64,000 nucleotides of DNA from Stromatinia cepivora (taxonomy: Eukaryota > Ascomycota > Leotiomycetes > Helotiales > Sclerotiniaceae). A program made the translations under genes and the position numbers. Location of the stretch: positions 681,001 to 745,000 of the forward strand of contig RCTD01000017.1 of assembly GCA_014898415.1 (NCBI GenBank), given 5' to 3'. This document shows positions 47,411 to 59,200 of this stretch, piece by piece (position 1 is the stretch's first letter; every line of letters starts with the position of its first letter). The notes beneath the pieces were generated by a model. That model worked only from the letters and a program-made list of their open reading frames with translations. It did no database searches and was not told where the DNA came from.

Positions 47411-49400
47411 GCCTTCGATGGGTATATGATGTCTAAAGTATGCAATGCAGTGGAGACGGAATAGCGGTATTACAGAATCAGGAAAAGAACGCGGGATCAA
47501 GTAGTATAGTAATAATTTCCGTCTTCTCGAAATAGTACCATTGGATCAGCCTCTTACTACATATGTATTTTGGCTTGAAAATAACTGCAGATTGGACGTG
47601 CGTAGCTTGCCGCCCGTGCAGACGGGCCCTTACACTTCAACTACTTCATGATTGAAATATGAAATCGCGGACAAGTTACACACCGAACGACGAACTTTCG
47701 ATTTCATTGGCTGAGGCATACGGGTCTGCAGTAAAGTTTGAAGCAGTGATGAGGAAAAGTGTTGAAAGGTGTGAAGAAGATATAAGATCGGAGACCAAAA
47801 CAACCGAGCACCGACATCTTGTAGTTTCGGCTACTCAGACTACTCGAGCCTCCTGGCACGAATGAAGCTCTAATATGGTGTCCGAATGATCTGAACGGTG
47901 AAGACATAGAGCACAGACATGTTTCATGATTGCTGAATCAAAGAGTTTGTTTGTTTTAAAAAGAGTTGAAGCTCTTCCATGTTTCCATTCTTCTCTCTCA
48001 GTTGAGCGCAAGTTGAAATCGATGAATGAATTAATGCAAGACATGTGATGAATCTGAATTTGAGTACGACTTTCTTCATGTTGTTGGCCACTCATAAACT
48101 CCAGATTCCGTGTGGAGAAGAATTGGCGATGATCCGCGGAAGCAAAGATAGATCCGAGCCCAACAAACTGCAGATCAGCAACTAAAACATGGGACAAGCA
48201 CAGACTGATCAGGTTCCTTCATATGAAAAAAAAAGCCTTTTCTCGTATTCCTGTACATAAATCGAAGATATTTGTGCCGTGCTGCATACATAAAGAGCAT
48301 TACCACTGCCCGCCGCACGCCTAGGTGGCGATATCTACGCCTAGACATTTCGATTTGGATTATCGTCGTCTGGCTGCATATCTGCTGATAGTGACATCAG
48401 TTACTGTACCAAAGGACCCAGCGCGGATATCTGCAACTGATCTGTAACGAACACTTCTTTCCACAATACAAATGATTGCGCAATTTGGTAGCAGCTACTT
48501 ATAGAATCCCGTTTTCATTCCGTCTCCTGATTTGCTTTGCGGGGCCTTCGACTGTTTCCTCCATAATACTCGGTCTAAGTATCGAAAAGTTTCATCATGT
48601 GGGTGGTGAATGCAAATCTTTCCTTGTCATTGAAATAAATTTTTGCCGCACGTAATGTAAGTAAGACAGCTGTGTACCAAAAAATGCCCTATTTCTTTGA
48701 AATTTTATATGGAGTTTGAATCTGAGCTTAGATATTGATGACTAATGTGAGGTATTTCGAAGGTATGGCCCGGACTTTCTGATGCGAAGGCTTAGAGACT
48801 ACCACCAGAGCAATACCTAAGTTCAGAAGAGCGCCAACAGCAGAGAGGTTTTCTCAAAGACGGTCAAAACCAGTCCACACTGATAGTAGATGCGCCCCAA
48901 AACTGCGCTTCTCCAAGTTTATGACATGCTGGATCAATTGAGGAGAAATCCCTCCAAGATCTTCGTCTCAACTATCGATCACTAGTATAGAGGTATGACT
49001 GTGAGTATTCTCAAATTGTTCAAACTTCTCATTGGAATTCTAAGCATGTACGTAGACAACGATTTTTTCCATAGAATACTTTGGGAGCAGTGAAGAGCAG
49101 ACCGATGTCCTTGATTGATTGAAACAGGGAAATTCTCGAATAACACCAAATGCGGAATAACCAACTTTATGTATTGTTTGTTCACCAATAACATCATACA
49201 AGGGGTGAAGTTTGAAGAGAAAGTTCCAATTCTGTCTACATAATAAGATGCATATGGTAATGTCAAACCATTTATATGAAAGAAGCTGCGACACGGAGCG
49301 GAAATATGTTTCCCCGTCCCATGTAAATAATTTCTCATAGGGAAGTAATGGTGTTGAGAATAACAATCAACTTACGAAAATAAGAAATTTCGCATCCATT
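47411..49400. other. Long intergenic region, no gene seen
   Basis: About 2 kb with only short frames, the longest about 120 codons on the minus strand at 47835-48197 and 48982-49366. None has a domain or matching splice structure. It probably holds promoters of the MFS gene and of MRH4. Confidence 0.4.
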
Positions 49401-51248
49401 ATGCTTCGGTCGAAGCCTGGCAAGTGTCTGCTCTGTTCGTTTAGAGCAGCCCAAAAACCAATGAGCCAAAAATGGCCCAGCAGAGCTTTATCCATGAGAA
49501 CCAGATTACCCAGTCGACCAAATCGCATGAGTCTGGCGGGAGCAGGAAAAGTTAGCTCTTCACCGACGAAAGAGGGACCTGCAAGACGAAAACAAGATGG
49601 ACCATTTGGAGGAATGAATTTGCGAGAGGCAAAAATCCGTGGAGTTCCAGAACGACCATCGGCAACACAAGAACGTCGAACATCGAGGCTTGATCGCAGG
49701 GATAGGGATAATAAGAAGGGCAGAGGGTTTCACGCATTAAAGATGCAGAGCGCTCTTGCGCCAGTTTCATACATGAGGAGGACGAGTATAAAGGAGAGGA
49801 TGAACGAAGTGGAAAGTTTCGAGCAATTTGCGCTTTTAGACAGCGTGAAGCAGGCAATTTACCAACAGGCTCTTCCAGATATCGAAAGACATGTTCCGAC
49901 ACCCGTACAGAGGATTGCAGTGCCGGCGTTGCTTGGCGATCAGCAAAAGAAGATAACGAAGAGCGAGATTGGGCAATATTTGATTGCTGCGGAAACTGGA
50001 TCCGGAAAAACGTTGTCATATTTAATACCCACAATCAATGCCATCAAAGTTGCAGAGGCAAAAGATGCTGAGGTCAAGGCTTACGAGAAAGAGTTACAAG
50101 AGGAGAAACTACGACAAAATAACCTAACATTGGTCTCACCTCCTTTATCGAATATGCCACATCCTACCACAGGCAGACCAAAAGCTATCATACTTGTGCC
50201 GACCTCTGAATTGGTAACTCAGGTTGGAACACTTGTGAAGGCATTTTCGCATACGGTTGAATTCAAAGCGGCCATGCTATCTTCTAATTTCTCTGGAAGA
50301 GTCATCCGTAACCGTCTATTTTCTCCATCTGGAATCGATATACTTGTATCTACACCTCATCTTCTCTCCTCGATTGCAGACTCCGACCCAAACATCTTAT
50401 CTCGTGTTACCCATCTCATAATTGATGAAGCTGACTCTCTTCTGGATCGAGGGTTCTCTCCATTTACATCAGCCATCATCGATCGCGCTACTCCGTCTCT
50501 TGAACAACTCGTTCTCTGCTCCGCAACTATTCCCCGCTCTCTTGACTCATTCCTTCGCAAACGATTTCCCTATATAAACCGCCTCGTCACACCAAACCTG
50601 CACGCTATCCCCAGACGTGTCCAGCTCGGCGTCGTTGATGTTGAACGTGATCCATATCGTAACAATAAGAATCTCGCTTGCGCGGATACAATATGGTCCA
50701 TCGGCAAAGCAGCTGCTGAGCACGATGGACCCATTAAAGGATTAATGGATGTAAAGCGTATCCTAGTATTCGTTAGCGAGCGCGAGAAAATCCAGGAAGT
50801 AGCGGACTATCTCGTATCCAAGGGTGTGGATGCGATCGCTCTGTCTCGTGATACTCCCGAGCAACGTCAGAGTGAGATGCTAGCGTCTTTCACCTCGCCC
50901 GCCAAGCTTAGCGTGGAGAAACCAGTGTCTCACCCTGGATCTCTATCAGACAATCAACCCAATTACGTGCCATTTGGAGCGGCTGCTCCTCCAGTAAAGA
51001 GGCAATTACCTAATACCAAAGTTCTAGTCACCACAGATCTGAGCTCTAGAGGTATTGATACGATAGCAGTGAGACACGTTATTTTATATGATGTGCCACA
51101 CTCTACAATCGATTTCATCCATAGATTGGGAAGAACCGGACGTATGGGAAGAAGGGGAAGAGGTATAGTTTTGGTCGGTAAGGGAGATAGAAGGGATGTA
51201 GTCAGGGAAGTTAAAGACGGAATGTTCGAGGGCAAGGCTTTGATCTAG
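49401..51248 (+). CDS. MRH4: Mitochondrial DEAD-box RNA helicase Mrh4
   Basis: Single exon, 615 aa. The N-terminal 130 residues are basic and Ser/Arg-rich with few acids, consistent with mitochondrial import. Helicase motifs follow in order: the Q-like motif PTPVQRIAVPALLG (about 165), motif I AAETGSGKT (195), PTSELVTQ (Ia), motif II DEAD (341), motif III SAT (373), TTDLSSRGID (motif V region, about 547) and motif VI HRLGRTGR (573). The insert between motifs I and Ia and the overall length match fungal Mrh4, which remodels 21S rRNA late in mitochondrial large-subunit assembly. The motif Ia variant PTSEL (not PTREL) also suits this subfamily. It shares the theme of mitochondrial translation with MRPL12 in this window. 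The subfamily assignment is good but rests on motifs. Confidence 0.9.
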   Translation: MLRSKPGKCLLCSFRAAQKPMSQKWPSRALSMRTRLPSRPNRMSLAGAGKVSSSPTKEGPARRKQDGPFGGMNLREAKIRGVPERPSATQERRTSRLDRRDRDNKKGRGFHALKMQSALAPVSYMRRTSIKERMNEVESFEQFALLDSVKQAIYQQALPDIERHVPTPVQRIAVPALLGDQQKKITKSEIGQYLIAAETGSGKTLSYLIPTINAIKVAEAKDAEVKAYEKELQEEKLRQNNLTLVSPPLSNMPHPTTGRPKAIILVPTSELVTQVGTLVKAFSHTVEFKAAMLSSNFSGRVIRNRLFSPSGIDILVSTPHLLSSIADSDPNILSRVTHLIIDEADSLLDRGFSPFTSAIIDRATPSLEQLVLCSATIPRSLDSFLRKRFPYINRLVTPNLHAIPRRVQLGVVDVERDPYRNNKNLACADTIWSIGKAAAEHDGPIKGLMDVKRILVFVSEREKIQEVADYLVSKGVDAIALSRDTPEQRQSEMLASFTSPAKLSVEKPVSHPGSLSDNQPNYVPFGAAAPPVKRQLPNTKVLVTTDLSSRGIDTIAVRHVILYDVPHSTIDFIHRLGRTGRMGRRGRGIVLVGKGDRRDVVREVKDGMFEGKALI

Positions 51249-52879
51249 ACGGGTATGATTGTATAAGTTTGAATAGATGCATGATGTGTATAGCATATGA
51301 GGGGTTCTGGGAAATTGGTGCATGGCTACTGGATACTCTCCACATGTACATTTATGATCATGATATGGTAAGATGCACCAGGATGTAGATATATAGACTC
51401 CTTATTTGTGTGGATTATATAGAAGATTGAAGTAGATCTCGCAACATCAACGTATCGAGACCATCTGTTACATAGTATAGTATGCTTGCTGTGATATTCA
51501 TACCATATCCCAAAACCTTTGATAAATGCACCGTACGCATTTCACTCCTTCATGCCTATTCATCCTATGACCTTTCAATCCGGATCGAGGCGCTGCATCG
51601 TTATTGGAAACATGGCGAAACAGGGACATGAATGGTGCAGTAATAAGCGAAAATGGTGAAAAGGGGAACAACATACAGAAATTCGAGTGATTTTCAGTTC
51701 TTATGGTAGTCATGATCAATGATGAGGGGTGGAGGCAGTGGTGAGAATACTAGGTGACTGGTGGTCGGTAAGGACTGGGGCTTAGAGGCTTTAGGAATTT
51801 GTGAATTTGAGAAGGATGGATCTATATACTTATCTGGTTTATTGGATAAGAATCTGTATATCCGCGCGGGATTGCGCAGCATTGTTAAGTGACCCTGTTG
51901 TCGTTACAGAACAGCAGTGAGAAGGTCGGCGCTTACATAAGGCAGTCAGGCCCTAGTAGACTAAAAATGTGCTTACATAATAAGCTCAAAATGTGTCACT
52001 ATTTTGTTATTCGAGCCGCTCACAGATTCAACTTAAAAAGGACTAACAACATTTATTTGTGCCCATCATGCCCACTTGGACCTCTAGTCTTGATTCCATC
52101 GACAAGCTTAACAAACATGGCAACATCATACGGCGAAAGATATGAGAAGGAACCTCTGTTTGCCGCGTCTTTTGAAAAATATTGACTCCTTGCCCGAGTT
52201 GTGGGGCTGGACAATTGCTCGCCGAGTACGAATATGAGCGACGAGAATTTTAACGAGAAAATTCGGTCTTTTCATTATTGCAGGAACCAGCTAGGCAGGC
52301 TGGGGTAATTGTGCTAGTAGTGGCCGTTTAATGGGTTCAGCCTCCATGGAATCTGGTCTGCCACCACATACGCAATGGCAAAGATTGTAATCAAATAATG
52401 AGGCCCTCCACAGTTAAGCCACTGCTACGATTCTACCTCCTCGGTTTTATCAACAGGGTCGTGACCAATGATGTGGCCGTAACCGCACTGCAGTCAGATG
52501 CTAAGCCTCACTTGGTCTGCTCAACAGCCACAGGAAACATAGGATTCTAATCGGTCAAGACCGTTCGGCTCTATGACTATTGGAAAAATAAAGCGACGAG
52601 ATGTCTACATACCAACATGTTCTTGAACATAAAAGTTGAAGTCTCATGACTCTATCGGCAACATCGCACTACATCCTTTCCCTTTACATTCCCACCTGAG
52701 AAGTGACAAGCATTGCTACCTGATCAGCAGGGCGAATCCTCCTTTGACTCATATTACTTGTGACTCTACGGTCATACAACCAACCACAGGATCTTATAAC
52801 TTCATTAGCATTTCCACTTATTTATATTCCTACCTCTCAAACAAACTGCGAGAAGGACTCATTTCCCTTCATCGCCATC
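51249..52879. other. Intergenic region, no gene seen
   Basis: Holds MRH4 3' UTR and the upstream region of the BCS1-like gene. The motif CTTACATAA occurs twice near 51933 and 51972. Short frames only; none recognisable. Confidence 0.45.
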
Positions 52880-54862
52880 ATGAACGGTTCCGTTCCCCAC
52901 GACACGATGGGGAATCCCGGACATCATGCAGCTGGAGATAACATCGGGCAAACACCTTACGGATACCCACAACCCCATATCATCGACATGTTCTTCCCAG
53001 GATTTTCACTCTTCTCAACCGCCCTCAAGAACTACACAGCAATCGACCTCAACATTTACATTCCAGTACTCATGATTCTTGGAATACTAATCTTTTGTTG
53101 GCAATATATTGAAAGGTGGTTTTGGATTGAACTCGATGCCCATTTTATGTCATCTGCTGATATCCGCGTCGACGATGAAATGTATAATATGGTAATGGCA
53201 TGGGTATCCGAGCAGCCGTTTGCACAACGATCTCGTCGATTCGTCGCCAATACCAATCTAAATAGTCGTATGTGGTTCATGTGGCAATTCGAAAACGATG
53301 AGGGAGAGGAGGAGAATGACGACGACTTCGAGCTTGATGAGGAGGGAAATCCTATTCCTAAGAAGGCATCGGAGAAAGAGAAGAAGGTTAGATTTACGCC
53401 AAGCTTCGGAACTCATTACTTTTGGTACAAGAGGAGATTGTTACAGTTTCGCCGCTCGCAGAGTGCGCCACTGTCTAATTCTGCTGTGAGCGAAAGGGAG
53501 GAAATCTCACTTTCTTCTTTTGGACGGAATCCTCGCATTCTCAAGGAATTACTCGATGAATGTCGCCAAGCATTTGTTAAGAACGATGCAAATCGAACCA
53601 TTATCTACAGAGGTGGCTCCAAGTCTGGGTCTGTGGGTGAGCCTGGCTGGACTCGTCTCGTTTCGCGTATCTCACGCCCCTTCTCCACAGTTGTTCTGGA
53701 TGAAGCCGTCAAGCAGAAAGTCATTGCCGATATGAAAGATTATCTTCATCCATTCACCCGACGCTGGTATTCTAACCGAGGTATCCCCTATCGCCGTGGA
53801 TATTTGCTTCATGGACCGCCCGGAACAGGAAAAAGTTCTCTTAGCTTCGCGATTGCCGGATATTTCAAACTTAAGATTTATATTGTTTCTTTAAATTCCG
53901 GATCTATGAACGAAGATACTTTAAGTACACTGTTCGCCGAGCTTCCCAAACAGTGCGTTGTACTTCTTGAAGATGTTGATACAGCCGGCCTTACTCACAC
54001 TCGTGATGAAGATAACGAGGATGATGACTATGAAGAATTTGCTCCTAAGTCTCCGTTGACCAAGGCAACTAAGACTTTGGAAGCTATGGCAAAGAAAAAT
54101 AGCAACAAGGAGGGATCGGGTAAGATCTCTCTGAGTGCGTTGCTCAATGTGATTGATGGAGTCGCGTCACAAGAAGGAAGAATTCTCATCATGACAACAA
54201 ATCACATCGAAAAGTTGGATGAGGCACTTATCAGACCAGGTAGAGTTGATATGACTGTTCATTTTGATCTGGCTACTAAGGACAACATGGAACAAGTATT
54301 CAGAGGTATTTACGCAACTCTTGAGGGCGATTACCCTGAGCCCAAGGGTTCCGAAAGTGGGTATTCTGATTCTGGTAGTGTTAAATCTGGCGCTTCGAGA
54401 GGGAGAAGTTCGGGCAGTGGAGTATCAAGCAGCAGGAGGGGTATGCACAAGAAGAAACCTACGAGTGCATCACGAGAAAGGAGAGTACAGGCGGAGTTAG
54501 ATCGAATTATTGCGGCAGAGGAGGAACAAAGAAGGGTAGAGGATGAAGAGAGGGTAGCAAAATTAGCCAAACTCTTTAGTGAGAAGGTTCCCGAGGGAAA
54601 GTTTAGTCCAGCGGAGATTCAGGGGTATTTGTTGAAGCATAAAAGGAGTGCGGAAGATGCAGTTGAGGGGGCAGGGCAATGGGTAAAGGAAAGAGAAGAG
54701 GAGAAAGAGAGAGCGAAGTTGAAGGAGAGTGAGGACAGGGAAAAGAGAGAAAAGGAGAAGGCAAAGTTAGAGTTGAAAATTGAAAAGTTGAAGAAAGAGA
54801 AGCAGGAAGCCGAGGAAGATGAGGAAGATGATGACGAGGAAGGTGGAATTGATAAGATGTAA
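52880..54862 (+). CDS. BCS1-like AAA ATPase
   Basis: Single exon, 660 aa from the ATG at 52880; the frame is open upstream but without ATG. One transmembrane helix (about 55-78, IYIPVLMILGILIFCWQYIE) precedes the BCS1_N domain, which has an acidic insert (about 135-155). The AAA domain has Walker A GPPGTGKSS (about 311), Walker B VVLLEDVDTA (about 360), an acidic insert after it, and RPGRVDM (about 452). Canonical Bcs1 translocates the Rieske protein across the inner mitochondrial membrane. This protein is about 200 residues longer, with a Ser/Gly-rich linker and a Lys/Glu coiled-coil tail. It belongs to the expanded fungal BCS1-like group whose roles are mostly unknown. The stop at 54860-54862 is followed by 78 further open codons in the same frame, listed separately. 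Confidence 0.9.
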   Translation: MNGSVPHDTMGNPGHHAAGDNIGQTPYGYPQPHIIDMFFPGFSLFSTALKNYTAIDLNIYIPVLMILGILIFCWQYIERWFWIELDAHFMSSADIRVDDEMYNMVMAWVSEQPFAQRSRRFVANTNLNSRMWFMWQFENDEGEEENDDDFELDEEGNPIPKKASEKEKKVRFTPSFGTHYFWYKRRLLQFRRSQSAPLSNSAVSEREEISLSSFGRNPRILKELLDECRQAFVKNDANRTIIYRGGSKSGSVGEPGWTRLVSRISRPFSTVVLDEAVKQKVIADMKDYLHPFTRRWYSNRGIPYRRGYLLHGPPGTGKSSLSFAIAGYFKLKIYIVSLNSGSMNEDTLSTLFAELPKQCVVLLEDVDTAGLTHTRDEDNEDDDYEEFAPKSPLTKATKTLEAMAKKNSNKEGSGKISLSALLNVIDGVASQEGRILIMTTNHIEKLDEALIRPGRVDMTVHFDLATKDNMEQVFRGIYATLEGDYPEPKGSESGYSDSGSVKSGASRGRSSGSGVSSSRRGMHKKKPTSASRERRVQAELDRIIAAEEEQRRVEDEERVAKLAKLFSEKVPEGKFSPAEIQGYLLKHKRSAEDAVEGAGQWVKEREEEKERAKLKESEDREKREKEKAKLELKIEKLKKEKQEAEEDEEDDDEEGGIDKM

Positions 54863-55096
54863 AATGAAGTCGAATCCATCAAGGAGAAAAACGAGATTAT
54901 AAAGGAAGAGGTGGAGGATTTCAAGGAGGAAGTACTGGACGGAATGGAGAAGAAGATCCAGAAGATGGAGGTTGAGGGAATTAAGCTGAAGGATATTGAA
55001 AGAGCAAGTAAGAAGAAAGCCACAGAGAAGTCAAAGGTGATGGTCGAATATGCGGAATCTGGATCTCAAACTGATCCAGATGAGATTCTTGTTTAA
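54863..55096 (+). other. In-frame continuation after the BCS1-like stop codon
   Basis: Directly after the TAA at 54860-54862, the same frame stays open for 77 sense codons before a new TAA. It continues the same coiled-coil character: EIIKEEVEDFKEEVLDGMEK, then KKIQKMEVEGIKLKDIE, ending ESGSQTDPDEILV. The composition is coding-like. The most likely explanation is a nonsense mutation that shortened an ancestral 738-residue protein. Stop-codon readthrough is possible but the TAA-A context is not a typical leaky one. I found no intron of suitable phase removing the stop. Confidence 0.55.
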
Positions 55097-56259
55097 AGAG
55101 TCGATATGAGAATAGACATCACAAGAGGGTAATTATATTTGGAGTGTGTTAGTTGGAGGTTATCTGTTGGCATTGTTTGGCGTTAATTGGAAAGATAGTG
55201 TACAGAAAGTTGTATTACCAAACCAGATTGAAATCATAAAATCGAAATCCGTTATAACTGGTATGAGATGTAAATGCTTTTCCGTCCCCTGAATTAGTGG
55301 ACAAATGGTGACTTGCTAGAAGATTCTAGTGCTATGGGAAGAAAGCTAGGCAGCGGCAAGTAACCTACGTACCTGAATTAGCTGCCTAGTTAGTTGTATT
55401 TGCATTTGTAAACCAATACTTTCGGTAACTAGGTAGGTAGTAGCAGTGAAAGCAAAAGATTAATTGAGGATGGTATTGGAATAGGTATTAGAACAAGAAT
55501 AGAATCTTCAAACGTCGGCAACAATATGGTCCCATTTATTAGACGCTCGCATAATAATAAGGTTATTATTGGGGATGAATGTTGTGTATCAATGAATTTT
55601 AAAGTTGGTATGCCCTAAATGCGGGGGGCGGTAAACAAATTGGATGGGTGAATTAATCAATGATCTAATCGATGGAATTATTTTGATATATGAATCATGG
55701 TATAGAAAAGTTACTAGGTATTTGATTGAATATTATATATAGAATTATTATTTGAATTTATTTCTATAGAATTCCCTAGTAATCATGGTAAAGATTTCAG
55801 GTGACGGTACTTAGTAGGGAAGAGTACCTACCTACCTACCTTCCCAGTACCAACCTCCAGCACCAAAAATATTGAGCTTGTCAAAATCTTCAGGCTCCTT
55901 CCGCTTCCTAATCACGCTAATGAAAGAACAATCAAGGCGTACCCCGTACCTACCTATACTTACTTATATTTACTTTGAGGGTTTAGGATTTATAAGAAAA
56001 AAACTCAACAGCAAGACAAGAGAAATGACTTGTATGTTCTATTACAATTACAATTTCACATTATCAAAGTATCAAGATTTTCTTCCTTGAAAGATAACTA
56101 TCAAATTACGATTCTCAAATGATCTCAGTCATTCCTTTTTCAAACTTAACCCACCAGACCTAAAAAAGAACAACTCACGTACCTGCAGTTTGTCGGTATC
56201 CTACAATCAATTAATCAATCGCATTACGGGAACTTCGATGCTCACAAATTTTCCATTTG
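55097..56259. other. Intergenic, with CTAC/GTAG simple runs
   Basis: Contains short GTAGGTAG and CCTACCTA runs (55430-55440, 55827-55845) and AT-rich stretches around 55640-55760. No gene is supported. The unrecognised first exon of the deubiquitinase probably lies in its right part. Confidence 0.45.
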
Positions 56260-59200
56260 ATTCTTCTACCATCTTCAAATTTAGAGCAGCAAAGGCTGCT
56301 CGCATTCACGACGTCTTCCGCAAAGAAAAGAAAGCTTTCCCCGCAGATTGTACCAGGCATAGAAACCGATAGAGGTCCTGATTTCCCCATATCATCGGTG
56401 GAAGGTCGCGAATCACAATCCCCCACCGATCTGCCTTTATTCGACACTTCTGCTCAAGAAATTCACCGTGCAGAATCTCTACCTCCAAATACCATCCCCT
56501 CACATTTGCAATCATCTTCGATCCTTCCTACTGGAGACTATATCTCTTCTGCCGCCAGTTCACCAAGCGGAGCCTACGCCGGTTTATCGATAGATAGCGA
56601 TAAAGGCGGGGAATTTACTAGCAATAAAAATCGAAGACGATTTCCTTCCGAGCCTTTCGAATCAGAGCAGCGAGGAAAATCTCCAAGACATAGGGCCATT
56701 ATGGGAGGCGCAGACGATACGCCGCACAGGTCGTCATCACCGTTGAAACGACCAGCCTCGGAATTGGAACCAGATGCACCGTTGTCAAGCCAAAAGGAAG
56801 ATGTCGACATGGTCATGGTTCCGAATACAGACGAAGATACAGAGAATGCTATTGCAGCTCCAACTGCAGTCAGAGCAGCATCAATCGATATGCTGAGAGA
56901 TGAATTTACTGTAGAAGCTAGTGCTCATTCCGAACCGGCTACCGAGAATGGTCCATTCAATGGTAATTTCCACTTGTGTTGCTTATGAATTAAATTGCTG
57001 ACATGTACATACATGTAGACCCTAAATCGGAAGTCCCACCGATCGATTTTCAGGTTTCGACTGTAACAACATTGTGCAGAGCAGAGAGCGAGCGACAACG
57101 CAGCGAAGGACGTGAAGGAGACAAGACATTCCTAGTTTCAAAGAAGTGGCTTGAGAAAGTCATTTCGAGAACCTCTGAGGCTAGAGCGAAGAGTAAGGAA
57201 GCTTTAGAAGAAGAAATTGGGCCAATTGATAACTCTGACATCATTCAACAAATTATCCCTCAACCCGGTCGGGAAGATTTTGTTCAACTAAAGCATGGAA
57301 TCGGAGAAGATTTTTTCGAATTGTTTCCAGTTGATGCATGGGAGATGGTTCTGGAATGGTATGGCTTAATGAAGGGCACAAAAGCAATCGTTCGATTTGC
57401 ACACAACACAAACCCAGACAAGAGTCTTGGTGCGATACCGAACGTGGCCTACGAATATCATCCTCCAGTTTTCCGCATACACCGCGTATGGTCCGAACTT
57501 GGCAGTAGAGTGGATGCAACCACAAAGTCGGAAAATCCGGACGCGCCTGTAATTGTCGCGAGCAGATCAATGAGGATGCATGACTTCCTAAAACTTATAA
57601 AGGAGGCTGCAGGGATTCCCATGAAGCAAAAGATACGTCTTTGGAGAGTGCCAAGAACGTTACCTGCCGCTGAGCCAGCCGTATCAACTGCTGTTAGTAC
57701 CTCTACTCCTCCTGCGTCCAGACCTGGTACGCCGACAGTTGATGGCAATACCACAAGCTCCGAAGCACAAGACTCATGGAGGAAGTTATTGTTGGATGTA
57801 GCAGAATTCACAAAGGTGGAGAGAGATTCGGGCAGAATTAAGGTGGATTTCGAGGATTCGACTGTGAATGAGAATTACAATGGCCGATCGGATTTGGACT
57901 TCTGTGGGCTTGGAGATGACCAAGCACTCGTTCTCGATGAACTGGTTGAAGGCAAAGACGGCTACGTCTCGAACACAAAGCCATCGCCGAACGGAAAACT
58001 CAATGGTGCCGGGCGCAAAGGCAATTCTAGTTTCATCGTTAGCAGCCAAAATAACAGTGGCCGCAATAGCCCAGCACCGTCATCAGGATACAACCTTCGT
58101 TCTTCCAATCGAAGATCAAAGAATGGACGGACGCCAGGAACTGTTGGTCTCAGTAACCTTGGAAATACCTGTTACATGAATTCTGCTCTGCAGTGTGTTC
58201 GAAGTGTAGAAGAGCTAACCAAGTATTTTTTGAATACTTCGTACAAGGCAGAACTTAATGGTGACAATCCTCTTGGTCATGGAGGTGCGGTTGCGGAGTC
58301 ATATGCGGATCTCTTGAGAGATATATACAAGGAACCTTCTCCAATCTCAGTCCAACCGCGCTACTTCAAGAATACTGTCAGTAGATTTGCCACCCAATTC
58401 TCGGGATATGGTCAACAAGATTCTCAGGAATTTATTGGATTTTTACTTGATGGCCTCCAAGAAGATCTCAGCAGAGTGAAGAAGAAGCCGTATATCGAGA
58501 AGCCCGATTCAACTGATGAAATGATCGGGAACCCGGAAGCAATCAGAGAGATGGCGACCAAGGTTTGGGATATCACAAAACAGCGAGACGACTCGGTAAT
58601 TGCAGATTTGTTCACTGGAATGTACAAGTCCACTCTTGTCTGTCCACATTGTGACAAGGTCAGCATCACTTTCGATCCTTTCAACAACATGACTTTACAG
58701 CTCCCGATTGAAAATATATGGGTCCGTACCGTCACTTTCTTTCCACTCAATGATCGACCAGTCTCCATTGTGGTTGAAATCGATAAACATGCAAGCTTTG
58801 GGACACTTAAACGTTTGGTCAGCAAAAAGGTTGGAGTTCCAGTGGAGAGAATCTTTACTTGTGAGGTGTATGAGGGAAAATTCTACAAATGGTATCTTGA
58901 TCATCTTCTTCCTACAGAAGCCGTTGAAAACACCAAGGATTTGGTTATGCTATACGAATTGGAGGCGCCACCTACAAATTTGCCAAAGCCTGAGAAAGTT
59001 AAGCATAATACGTTTAGCAAAAACAATTCCGACGTTGATGAACATTTGCCTTGGGACTCTCCAGAGGCTGACAGGTTACTCGTTCCCGTGTTTTATCGTC
59101 GTCTCAAGCACGGATGGAACAAAAGAAATAATTCATGGGAGATCACAACCGTTCCTCATTTTATAGTAGTTAATCCTCAAGAGGTAAGATATTCCTAACT

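Noticed and set aside
54619..55023. 134-codon antisense Ser/Phe-rich frame
   Set aside because: Shadow of the Lys/Glu coiled-coil tail of the BCS1-like gene.
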